Origin: Bacteroidota bacterium
GTDB taxonomy: Bacteria; Bacteroidota; Bacteroidia; Palsa-948
DNA: 46,039 bases
Assembly: GCA_023251625.1 (NCBI GenBank)
Contig: JAHEYK010000009.1
Location: 1 to 46,039, forward strand
Direction: 5' to 3'
Position 1 is the first letter of the stretch, and each line of letters starts with the position of its first letter. Below the pieces are notes generated by a model. It was not told the origin of the DNA. It did no database searches and saw only the letters and a list, made by a program, of their open reading frames with translations. The position numbers and the translations under genes are program-made. Positions 1 to 8,136 of the stretch are shown here, one piece after another.

Positions 1-243
1 GGCTTTATCGCACAGGATCTGGAAAAAATTTATCCCGAACTGGTACTAACGGATAAAGAAGGATATAAATCCGTGGATTATCCCAAACTAACTCCCATTT
101 TAGTTGAAGCTATCAAAGAGCAGCAAAGGATCATTAACTCACAGAAAGCAGAAATTCAAAATTTGAATAATAAATTTGAGGGGCTCGAATCGATCGTAAA
201 GACATTGCAGCTGCAGATCAGCATAGAAGCAAAAAATAAATGA
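1..243 (+). CDS. C-terminal end of a tail-fibre-like protein with peptidase S74 domain (partial)
   Basis: The reading frame is open from base 1 and ends at TGA 241-243, so only the last 80 residues are seen. They contain GFIAQDLEKIYPELV and LTPILVEAIKEQQ, nearly identical to the C-terminus of the next protein, followed by a short coiled-coil-like tail. This is the final part of the intramolecular chaperone (peptidase S74) domain known from phage tail spikes and common at the end of long secreted Bacteroidota proteins, where it helps trimer folding and may cleave itself off. The stop overlaps the next start as ATGA, so the two are probably co-translated. The N-terminus and the catalytic Ser lie outside the window. 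Confidence 0.85.
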   Translation, partial: GFIAQDLEKIYPELVLTDKEGYKSVDYPKLTPILVEAIKEQQRIINSQKAEIQNLNNKFEGLESIVKTLQLQISIEAKNK

Positions 244-2600
244 AGAGAAAAACATTACTTATTGCTACATTATTAGGCTGGACATTGATTTCGGTTCGTT
301 CACAGAACATCGCTGTTAATACGGATGGTACCGCAGCCGAATCCCCGTTGCTACTGGATGTAAAAGGAACCAATTCTATAGTCACCAACGGCACGCAGAA
401 TATTTTCCAGATAAAATCATTTGATGCCAGCACTGCTGCGCTTAAACTCCGGCTTGGGCTGAGCACTGGCGCTTCACTTTACGGAACCATTGATGTATAC
501 GATGCCAACTCAAGCACAGCCCGTGGGCTCGTGCTGCAACAGAATGGCGGTAACCTCCTGATCAAAACCGTTACACCACTTGCCGATATGACTCTGAACG
601 GCAGTTTTACCAGCACTTCCGTAAGCGGCTCTAGCCTTCATCCCGGAATATGGATGAATGCAAGTCTGCTGGGTGCTGCGGGCGGATGTTATGGAATACT
701 CAGTCGCGGAACGCTAAATGCTGTTGCCAACAACGATGAATTGATCCCTTTCATAACCAGCATAGGAACTGTGACTCCGGGAGCATTTACGGGCGTAAAT
801 TTCTATGGCGCAAAACTGGATGGGTCTACCTGGTCAAAATCCGGTGGAACCATTTCCACCGCAACCGGATTATATGTGCTGGCACCTACCTTCGGCACAA
901 GCAATTATGCTGGTATTTTCACGGGTGGAAATGTGGGAGTGGGTATGATGGCTCCTTCCTGGCTAGTGGATGCAAAAAAGGACCAGAACGGATACACACT
1001 GTATGGGATCCGGAATAGCACAGCCGGCACGGGAGCTTTGTCAGGAATGATCATGTATAACGATAATGCTGCATCTGCAGGCATAATCGGACTCACTTCC
1101 ACCGCCTGGAATTTAGCGGGAGCATATCCAACCCTCGGCCAGAACAAGGTTTTCATTGATGCAAATACATCCATGAACGGAATAGTACTGAATACGGAAG
1201 GCGCACAGCCTCTTTTCTTTGCCACCAACATGGCCGAAAGAATGAGAGTGGATGGAGCCGGAAATGTTGGAATCGGTACCACTACTCCCGGAACTATTAC
1301 AGGATGGGCTCAGCCCGCTAACATGCGGGTACTCGAAGTGTCAGGCGATGGAACTACTGCCGGAACATTTACAGATGGAACTATAATCCTCTCTAATAAC
1401 CGAGCTACTGCTACTGTAGCAGATCAGGCAGGATCTCTTTGCTTTGGACATAAAAATAATGCCGGAAATTTTTTATCAGTGATCGCCACGAACCTAACCG
1501 GGGCAGGAGGGGCGAACGGTTTCGGTGGTGAACTCCGATTTTACACAAAAGCCGATAATGTTGCAGGCCACCAGCAGCGTATGGTAATAGATAATGCAGG
1601 GAAAGTAGGCATTGGAACCGGAGCTCCGGGATATCGCCTTCATGTATTGAATACTGACCCCAGCATAATTGTGAATTCATTTTCACAGTTCCAGCCAACT
1701 CTTGCTGCAAACCAGCCAACCAACCTTCATGCCAGCTGGAATGAATTTTATGCAGGTTCAGCATTTAATTTTAACTGCGCCCTTTACGGTGCTGTGAACA
1801 GGGTCACCGTGATGTCAACCCAGGCAGGAACGGTGTCCACCACCATGGGTTCAACAAACGATCTTTGGTATTATGGCTCCGGAAATTTAAGCACCGCCTA
1901 TGGAGCACAGAATGTTATCAATAATGCCACTGCGCTGGGTGGTATAGTTTCTACCGCTTATGGTATGTATTCACAGCTCTTGAATCTGGGCAACGGAAGT
2001 ATTACCACCGGTTACGGAATGTATACCGGGCCCATACAGGCTACGAATAAATGGAGTCTTTATGTTTCGGATGCCACAGCACCAAGTTATTTCGCCGGAA
2101 AGGTGGGTATTGCGAATGCAGCACCAACTTATCCGTTAGATGTTACAGGAAATATGCGTGTAACAGGCGATATCTACTTTGGGTCCTGGGGAAACTGGCT
2201 TTCAACCATTTTAGGGAACATGAACTGCGGCGGCTGCTATTCAGACATCCGGTTCAAAAAAAATATTACCTCACTTAACTCCTCTTTGGATAATGTTTTA
2301 AAGCTTCAGGGAGTAAATTATCTATGGAAAACAAAAGAATTTCCGGATAAACATTTCACAGATGATAAGCAGATAGGGTTTATTGCCCAGGAGTTAGAAA
2401 AAATTTATCCTGAATTGGTAAAAACTGACAAAGACGGTTATAAAATGGTAGATTATTCTCATCTTACACCCATCCTTGTAGAAGCCATAAAAGAACAACA
2501 AAAACAGATCGATGAGTTGAATAAGAAAGTGGATCAGATGCAATCACAGATATCAAATTCTCCTGCCAAAACAAATGAAAATCGTTTCGATAAAAAATGA
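240..2600 (+). CDS. Secreted tail-fibre-like protein with C-terminal peptidase S74 (endosialidase chaperone) domain
   Basis: 786 residues. A signal peptide covers about 1-21 (hydrophobic core LLIATLLGWTLI, then VRSQ). The long middle part is Gly/Thr/Ala-rich and beta-like, with recurring GNVGVG / GNVGIGTTTPG / GKVGIG segments typical of trimeric fibre stalks in Bacteroidota. The C-terminus from about residue 665 is the S74 chaperone: Ser668 in CYSDIRFKKNI fits the conserved S-D-x-R-x-K self-cleavage motif, followed by GFIAQELEKIYPELV and a terminal coiled coil (IKEQQKQIDELNKKV). Known role of the domain: trimerisation and autoproteolytic release of the stalk. Cell-surface display or adhesion is inferred. 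It overlaps the upstream paralogue by 4 bp, so the pair looks like a tandem duplication. Confidence 0.85.
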   Translation: MKRKTLLIATLLGWTLISVRSQNIAVNTDGTAAESPLLLDVKGTNSIVTNGTQNIFQIKSFDASTAALKLRLGLSTGASLYGTIDVYDANSSTARGLVLQQNGGNLLIKTVTPLADMTLNGSFTSTSVSGSSLHPGIWMNASLLGAAGGCYGILSRGTLNAVANNDELIPFITSIGTVTPGAFTGVNFYGAKLDGSTWSKSGGTISTATGLYVLAPTFGTSNYAGIFTGGNVGVGMMAPSWLVDAKKDQNGYTLYGIRNSTAGTGALSGMIMYNDNAASAGIIGLTSTAWNLAGAYPTLGQNKVFIDANTSMNGIVLNTEGAQPLFFATNMAERMRVDGAGNVGIGTTTPGTITGWAQPANMRVLEVSGDGTTAGTFTDGTIILSNNRATATVADQAGSLCFGHKNNAGNFLSVIATNLTGAGGANGFGGELRFYTKADNVAGHQQRMVIDNAGKVGIGTGAPGYRLHVLNTDPSIIVNSFSQFQPTLAANQPTNLHASWNEFYAGSAFNFNCALYGAVNRVTVMSTQAGTVSTTMGSTNDLWYYGSGNLSTAYGAQNVINNATALGGIVSTAYGMYSQLLNLGNGSITTGYGMYTGPIQATNKWSLYVSDATAPSYFAGKVGIANAAPTYPLDVTGNMRVTGDIYFGSWGNWLSTILGNMNCGGCYSDIRFKKNITSLNSSLDNVLKLQGVNYLWKTKEFPDKHFTDDKQIGFIAQELEKIYPELVKTDKDGYKMVDYSHLTPILVEAIKEQQKQIDELNKKVDQMQSQISNSPAKTNENRFDKK

Positions 2601-2607
2601 TCTGAGA

Positions 2608-4560
2608 TTATTTTTTATCCCTTTTCACCCTCACCTTTCCATACTGAACTACGGGCTTGCTTCCCTTCGGGCAATTAGGCGTATATTGTAATGACCAAAA
2701 ATATTCTGCAGCATCCACTATATCTCCTTTGGGATTTCTACCGTTCCATTTTTTTTTCGTATTGGTGGTCTGAAAAAGCACATTTTTCCTCTTATCATAT
2801 ACTTTCAGTTCAAACCCGCTCACATCGTCAATTTCGTAGTAAAACTCGCCATTTAAAAACTCTGTTTCCGGATTAAAAGAAGGGAGAAATGTAAAAACCG
2901 CTTCGTCTTTTCTGAAATGGATCTTAACGCTGTCTGTTACCACACAGCCCTCTTTCGTGATGGCAACCCGGTAAATATCCGAAACCTTTACTTTGATCTT
3001 TTGCGTTGTCTCCAGCGTTGACCAGTTGAATGAACCACCAAAATTTTTTGCGGTCAGATAATATTCATTTTCACAAACATCGATTGTGGTCATCACCATC
3101 TGGTTCATCTGCGTGAATGGCCTTTCTATGGCCTTACTGCAATCATAAATAATTTCAGCGGGGGCAGCGCGTGATGCGGAATAAGAACCGGGTATCGTAG
3201 ACACAGGCGCAGACATAGAAGAGGATTTCGCAGGTAATACTGCAGATGCAGCAACGCCAGAGGACGCATTTCCCGGCTGCACAGCACCCACCGGGAGGGA
3301 AGATGTATTGGGAACCGCAGGTGGAAGTGTAGTTGAAGAAGAAATTTTTCTGGCTAAGGCAGTAGGGGATGCGCTTGCCGCTGAGGTAGGGCCCGAAGAT
3401 CCAGTAATTGCTGACTTTAAAGGCAAAGCAGACGAAGCTTGCATATTGGCAGACGCAACAGGCAATGCAAAACAAACAGCCGGAAGCCCAAAATTACTTG
3501 TTGCAGGAGAAAGATCAACCTCCCCATGTTTATACTTACAAAGAGAACCGGAATTATTGGGTTCCATGATCACATCCAAAAAATCCTCTGACCTTGCCAC
3601 ATAGATCTTACCATCCGGGCCAAGTTTCAGTGTTCCGTAAGAATTATCCTTTTTGCTGGCCTCAATTTCAACGATCGATCTGTCATTCAAAGAGTATTGT
3701 ACAACTCCCGATTTTCCCTTCAAGAATGATACATACAACTTTGAATTGTCAGGAGAAAAAGCAAGACCGTAAGGAGAGCCGATCAATGTGACCGATACAG
3801 CATTGGTCAGTTTTCCTGTTACATTATTAAAATCAAACAGCTCGATATTATTTTTGAGGCGATAGCAAATTGCAACGGCAATTTTTTTTTCATTCATGGA
3901 CATGGACATGCAGCCTATTGCTTCGCGGTTCTCTCCGGCACCGGTTTCCGCATGTGCAGATCCAATAGAAGAAATGACAGGTTTCCCTACCCCATCCGTA
4001 GTAACGGGGAACACATGAAAATTATTTGAACTCCATTGATGAGCGATCACCCAAAAACCATTTCCAGCCGCATTTTGTGCCATCGTTATTTTTTCTGTCG
4101 ATAAGGTAAGCAGTGGAATATTTTTTTTCAGAACAGTCCCCTCCCCTAACGACATATTGACAATTGAATAACTCAATCCTTTTGCTCCGCCCTTTTCATC
4201 CATCACAAATACAAAATAAGTTCCTTTTGCGCCCGGTTGCAGCACAATGAGAGCAGCTTGCGTAGAAGACCGTGAACCATTCAAGCCATTTCCATTTTGC
4301 ATTTCGTTATGGTATTTATTCCACACTGTGATCCCATCGGTATAAAAAAGAAGCTGCCCGTTCTCATCACAAGCTGTAGCACACCCCTCCAGGGTAAATA
4401 TTTTACCTCCATATACCGATCGTGCTTCACCTGCAATAAAATGTAATCCGGCACCATTACCAAAATACCAAAACTGTTCAGAAGGATTTAAATTGGACTG
4501 GGCAGGAAGGAGAAAACTAATAAAAAGGAATAAAAAAAGGACGAGCTGAGATCTCTTCAT
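2608..4560 (-). CDS. Secreted beta-propeller protein with gliding-motility-type C-terminal domain (T9SS type B substrate)
   Basis: 650 residues from ATG at 4560; an in-frame GTG at 4563 overlaps the upstream stop and is the less likely start. A signal peptide ends around residue 21 (FLLPAQS). Residues about 25-365 form a WD/PD40-like propeller with repeated short hydrophobic blades (WYFGNGAGLHF, DENGQLLFYTDG, GLAFSPDNSKLYVS, LGPDGKIYVAR), an arrangement common in CHU-type Bacteroidota proteins. Residues about 370-470 are an Ala/Ser/Pro-rich linker. The last ~95 residues (FTFLPSFNPETEFLNG ... YFWSLQYT ... VQYGKVRVKR) match the gliding-motility-associated C-terminal domain, the type B signal for T9SS secretion. 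It starts 2 bp after the PD40/OmpA gene, so probably the same transcript. The ligand of the propeller is unknown. Confidence 0.8.
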   Translation of the reverse strand: MKRSQLVLFLFLFISFLLPAQSNLNPSEQFWYFGNGAGLHFIAGEARSVYGGKIFTLEGCATACDENGQLLFYTDGITVWNKYHNEMQNGNGLNGSRSSTQAALIVLQPGAKGTYFVFVMDEKGGAKGLSYSIVNMSLGEGTVLKKNIPLLTLSTEKITMAQNAAGNGFWVIAHQWSSNNFHVFPVTTDGVGKPVISSIGSAHAETGAGENREAIGCMSMSMNEKKIAVAICYRLKNNIELFDFNNVTGKLTNAVSVTLIGSPYGLAFSPDNSKLYVSFLKGKSGVVQYSLNDRSIVEIEASKKDNSYGTLKLGPDGKIYVARSEDFLDVIMEPNNSGSLCKYKHGEVDLSPATSNFGLPAVCFALPVASANMQASSALPLKSAITGSSGPTSAASASPTALARKISSSTTLPPAVPNTSSLPVGAVQPGNASSGVAASAVLPAKSSSMSAPVSTIPGSYSASRAAPAEIIYDCSKAIERPFTQMNQMVMTTIDVCENEYYLTAKNFGGSFNWSTLETTQKIKVKVSDIYRVAITKEGCVVTDSVKIHFRKDEAVFTFLPSFNPETEFLNGEFYYEIDDVSGFELKVYDKRKNVLFQTTNTKKKWNGRNPKGDIVDAAEYFWSLQYTPNCPKGSKPVVQYGKVRVKRDKK

Positions 4561-4562
4561 CA

Positions 4563-6878
4563 CTACTGGATCACAGTAATCTCTGTTCTTCTGTTTTTAG
4601 CTCTGCCTTCAGGATTATCAGAACCATCCGGATTTTCGTTGGCAGCAATAGGCTTGGATTCACCATACCCGGTTGTTTTGAGCCTGCTTCTACTGATACC
4701 TTTTGAAGCCAGGTACGCTGCTACAGCGTCAGCCCTGCGTTTGGAAAGAGCCAGGTTGTATGCATCAGACCCTTTCGCATCTGTATATCCGGAAATATCG
4801 ATCTTGGCATTTTTAGCTTTCTTTAAAAACTCTGCTGCTTTATCAAGTTCAGCTGTAAATTCAGGATTCAAAGTAGATCTGTCATAATCGAACAGAACAT
4901 TATTGACAGAAATTGTCGTTACAGTTGCAGCTGTACTCGTTGCTGTGGTGGTGGTGGTAGTAGCTGTAGTTGTAGTTGTAGTTGTGGTTGTGGTTGCAAT
5001 GGTTGTATGCGTTGAAGCAGTTGAGGTTGTAGTAGATGCCGTTACAGTTGAGGTTGCTGAAGTTGTTGTGGAAGGAGAGGTGGTATCCACTTTGGCAACA
5101 AAGAAAGTAGTGGGCACTGACATTTCACTATACAAAGCTGTATTTTTATCTACTTTGCTCAGGTAATCCGAATAGCTGCCTTTTCCGGCAGCAGTTTTCA
5201 TATCAAAAAAAGCGTTCTTAACAACAAGGGGCTGGCCTGGTTTGGTAAAGGTGAGTTCTTGATACATGTCATATACTTTACATAATTTGGGAATAGAAAC
5301 ATCTATAGGAACAGGATCAACCACAGAACCATAATTCAAAGTGAAACGGTAATCTGCACCATGCTTTAGGCGAACCGCATATCTTCCGTTCTCAATCTTT
5401 ATATCTGCCACCTTAGCGCCTGTTGTTTTTTCAGTTACGGTAATATTTGCATACGGGATGCCTACTGTTATACCCGAGAGCATTGTTTCAGGAATATCAT
5501 CACAAAGATCGATGAGATATATATCCATATCTTTTGTACCATCAGGCGCAAGTGAAGAAGAAGAGTAATACGCTCTGTCGCTCTTGTTGGCAACAACGAA
5601 ATAAATATCGTTCCCGGGTGTGTTAAAAGGGCGTCCGATATTTACAGGCTCAGACCAAATACCTTTTTCTTTTTCCGATTTGAAAATATCAAAACCACCC
5701 ATGCTGTTATGTCCGGTGGAAGAAAAATACATGGTCTTTCCATCTGGAGTAATGAACGGAGCATCTTCATCATACTTTGTATTGATAGGAGGTCCAATAT
5801 CATACAAAGCGCCCCAGGAACCATCCGATTGTTTTTGAGAAACATAAATATCCCGCCCACCTGTACCTCCTTCACGGTCGCTAACCACATATAATTCGTT
5901 TGTAGTAAGTGTAAATCCGAAAAAGCTGGTTTCCCAGGCTTTGGTGTTCATATCAGACTTCTCATACAGGACTTTTGGCTCAGACCAAACATTACCACCT
6001 TGCTGCGTACTGTAATAAAACGTTCCTTGTTTTACCCCTCTATAAAAGTAAATTGTCTTTCCATCCGGAGCCATGTTGATGATCGCTTCGTGTTTTTTCG
6101 TATTGACAGGAGCCCCCATCGGAAAACTTTTCTCCCATCCTGCTTTTCCAAGGTTCGATATATAAATATCTTCAAAGAATTTATCATCCCAATCGATCTT
6201 TCCACCGGTAGTCCCTTCCCTACGGGTAGTAAAATACATCACTGAGTCATTGGCAGATAATACTGCATCGTAATCATCATAGTCACTGTTAACATCTTTG
6301 CCAACATTTAATATCTGAAAAGGTCTGGTTTTTCCGTTCAATGTAAATTTATCGGCAGGGGGTGTTGTGTAAATAAGTTTTCCGTTGTCGCACATCTCTA
6401 TCTTATGAAGCACCTCATTTTTCAGATCAGCTTCCTCATCAGTTGAAAGAGCAGTTCCGTGATAATTGAGCATATCAAGATATATCTTGTAGTTTTTCTG
6501 AGCCTGATCAAATTTCGCATCTAAGTGATAGGCATTGGCAAGAAAATAATACGCTTCTCCGATCGAGTCCTTGCTGTATTTGAGCATGGTCTCAAAATAG
6601 GGGATCGATTGTGTCTGATGAAAATTATTATACAAGTTTTGCGCCTGCTCGAAATTGTACATCGGATTGGTAGAATCCAATTTTAACAATTCAACATATT
6701 TTTCTGTAGCACCCGAGTAATTGCCGTAATCAACCTCGTTTCGGGCAGCACGCAATATCTTTTTCTCGGTCTTTTTTGTGGCGGTATTCGAGAACCCCCC
6801 ATAGGGCTTTTGGCCTTGAGAAAAGGCTTGAAATACGATGGATGAAAGTAGTACGGTTATTACAAGATTGGCTCTCAT
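4563..6878 (-). CDS. TPR/PD40/OmpA-family outer-membrane-to-peptidoglycan linker protein with Thr-rich linker
   Basis: 771 residues. Signal peptide about 1-20 (VLLSSIVFQAFSQ). Residues ~40-150 are TPR-like helices, ~195-450 hold PD40-type propeller blades (YDAVLSANDSVMYFTTRREG, INMAPDGKTIYFYRG, PFITPDGKTMYFSSTGHNS), ~455-530 a carboxypeptidase-regulatory-like beta domain, ~594-657 a Thr/Ala/Ser linker with long Thr runs, and ~660-771 an OmpA C-terminal domain (NVLFDYDRSTLNPEF, ISGYTDAKGSDAYN, LSKRRADAV, ENPEGRAKNRRTEI). The last domain binds peptidoglycan in known members. The order resembles PorE, which anchors the T9SS to peptidoglycan, but this is one of two paralogues here, so PorE identity is not claimed. 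A TACCTTTG element lies at 6904-6897. The Thr-rich insert is unusual. Confidence 0.82.
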   Translation of the reverse strand: MRANLVITVLLSSIVFQAFSQGQKPYGGFSNTATKKTEKKILRAARNEVDYGNYSGATEKYVELLKLDSTNPMYNFEQAQNLYNNFHQTQSIPYFETMLKYSKDSIGEAYYFLANAYHLDAKFDQAQKNYKIYLDMLNYHGTALSTDEEADLKNEVLHKIEMCDNGKLIYTTPPADKFTLNGKTRPFQILNVGKDVNSDYDDYDAVLSANDSVMYFTTRREGTTGGKIDWDDKFFEDIYISNLGKAGWEKSFPMGAPVNTKKHEAIINMAPDGKTIYFYRGVKQGTFYYSTQQGGNVWSEPKVLYEKSDMNTKAWETSFFGFTLTTNELYVVSDREGGTGGRDIYVSQKQSDGSWGALYDIGPPINTKYDEDAPFITPDGKTMYFSSTGHNSMGGFDIFKSEKEKGIWSEPVNIGRPFNTPGNDIYFVVANKSDRAYYSSSSLAPDGTKDMDIYLIDLCDDIPETMLSGITVGIPYANITVTEKTTGAKVADIKIENGRYAVRLKHGADYRFTLNYGSVVDPVPIDVSIPKLCKVYDMYQELTFTKPGQPLVVKNAFFDMKTAAGKGSYSDYLSKVDKNTALYSEMSVPTTFFVAKVDTTSPSTTTSATSTVTASTTTSTASTHTTIATTTTTTTTTTATTTTTTATSTAATVTTISVNNVLFDYDRSTLNPEFTAELDKAAEFLKKAKNAKIDISGYTDAKGSDAYNLALSKRRADAVAAYLASKGISRSRLKTTGYGESKPIAANENPDGSDNPEGRAKNRRTEITVIQ

Positions 6879-6896
6879 GTGGGTACCGTTGAACTA

Positions 6897-6904
6897 CAAA
6901 GGTA
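6897..6904 (-). promoter_or_regulatory. Bacteroidota -7 element (TACCTTTG)
   Basis: TACCTTTG matches TAnnTTTG and ends 18 bp before the ATG (6878) of the Thr-rich TPR/PD40/OmpA gene. No clear -33 TTTG is seen. Confidence 0.5.
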
Positions 6905-6938
6905 AACAAAATAATATAACTTGCAGAAAACTAGCATA

Positions 6939-8114
6939 TTAGTCAATTTTGAAGAAATCCAACTGTGAAAACCGGATAAGGTGAATATTGGCGTAATAGT
7001 AGTTGATGATCTTGGTATAGGAGTAACCCTTTTCGGCCATTCTCATAGCACCTTCCTGGCATAGGCCTACTCCATGCCCGAATCCCTTCCCACAAAAAAC
7101 AACGTTATCTCCCTCTTCCTTAATGGTGAAAAAAGTAGATTTCAGCTTCATGTCTTCGCGCACAAATTTTAAAGGAATAAAATAATTATCGTTCATTAAA
7201 TAGACCTGGCGGCGAGGTTGGTTATAACTCAATACTCTTTTAACTAAAACACTGTCACGAACAGGGAATCCGTATTTCGTTTGAATATAGTCGAGCCACA
7301 GATCTTTGGGGATCTTCTTTTCCCAGACTGCATTTGTTTTATGCAGGCAAAACGTATCATTAACAGACCTCAACGAAGAAACAGATTTAGACCACACATC
7401 TTCTGAGTTCATAGTTTGTCCGCCACAATTGGAGAAAAAAGCGGCTGTGATAATGCGGGCGCTATCATCTACTAAAATATATTCTGCGGTTTCAAAGGCT
7501 GCATTCTGAATATTCTGACTGAATGTTTTTCCTTTAAAGACCTGGCAATGCACTTCATCACATAACTGAAAACCTTCGTCTTCATGCCTGCGCCAGTTGC
7601 CAAGCGCATAGGTTCGACAAACAATTGTTTTTACTTTATTGAACTCCTGGGGATTATTAAGGCCTACCTCCCACTGAACAACACCGGCAACATATTTTTC
7701 TATATCGGCCTTGTTTATGATCCTTAAGGTCTTTGATTGTGCTGATATCTGCAGTTCATCGTCATAGGTCCTTACTTTATAATCCGGCTGGATAGATTTT
7801 AACTTAAAACTTGAAAGAGAACTTTGTGGCACAAACCGAACAGAGCGGGACTTTTTCTGATAAGCAGGCGTCTGCACCAGCACGGAATCTCCGGAAAGCG
7901 AGACGGTTATAAAAGATATTTTATCCGCCTCAAAAAGTCTTACACTATCCGCATAGATGCTATAATCGCCGGAAACAGGCAAAAAATTTACCGAAGTAAC
8001 ATTATAGCTATTGAAAAGCCTTATTAAAATAGTCTGCTGCTTGCCATTATTTGTTTGTGCATTCACCAAACAAATAATCAATAAAAAAACAGAAATAGAA
8101 AAAAATCTTTTCAT
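6939..8114 (-). CDS. SpoIID/LytB domain protein (putative peptidoglycan lytic transglycosylase)
   Basis: 391 residues from ATG 8114; a longer frame to 8147 would overlap the upstream OmpA-family gene and lacks a signal peptide at its start, so 8114 is chosen. Residues 1-20 form a signal peptide (ISVFLLIICLVNAQ). The SpoIID core runs from about 105 to the end: E149 in YVAGVVQWEVG fits the catalytic Glu of SpoIID, followed by CRTYALGNWRRH, HCQVFKG, FFSNCGGQT, and the C-terminal GKGFGHGVGLCQEGA and INYYYANI motifs. SpoIID cleaves glycan strands lacking stem peptides during spore engulfment; in non-sporulating Bacteroidota the role is presumably cell-wall remodelling. It lies between two peptidoglycan-binding OmpA-family genes on the same strand, which supports a role at the wall. 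Confidence 0.85.
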   Translation of the reverse strand: MKRFFSISVFLLIICLVNAQTNNGKQQTILIRLFNSYNVTSVNFLPVSGDYSIYADSVRLFEADKISFITVSLSGDSVLVQTPAYQKKSRSVRFVPQSSLSSFKLKSIQPDYKVRTYDDELQISAQSKTLRIINKADIEKYVAGVVQWEVGLNNPQEFNKVKTIVCRTYALGNWRRHEDEGFQLCDEVHCQVFKGKTFSQNIQNAAFETAEYILVDDSARIITAAFFSNCGGQTMNSEDVWSKSVSSLRSVNDTFCLHKTNAVWEKKIPKDLWLDYIQTKYGFPVRDSVLVKRVLSYNQPRRQVYLMNDNYFIPLKFVREDMKLKSTFFTIKEEGDNVVFCGKGFGHGVGLCQEGAMRMAEKGYSYTKIINYYYANIHLIRFSQLDFFKID

Positions 8115-8124
8115 AAAATGAGTA

Positions 8125-8132
8125 CAAAGATA
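8125..8132 (-). promoter_or_regulatory. Bacteroidota -7 element (TATCTTTG)
   Basis: TATCTTTG fits TAnnTTTG and ends 10 bp before the SpoIID-gene ATG (8114), in the 22-bp gap after the PorE-like gene. If used, the SpoIID transcript would be nearly leaderless and independent of the upstream gene. Confidence 0.4.
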
Positions 8133-8136
8133 GGAA

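Noticed and set aside
3308-3604. Plus-strand reading frame of 98 codons
   Set aside because: Lies antisense to the Ala/Ser/Pro-rich linker of the CHU_C protein, whose low complexity keeps other frames open.
4903-5166. Plus-strand 87-codon reading frame rich in valine
   Set aside because: It is the reverse complement of the Thr/Ala-rich linker of the OmpA-family gene; the Val runs simply mirror Thr codons, and there is no start context.
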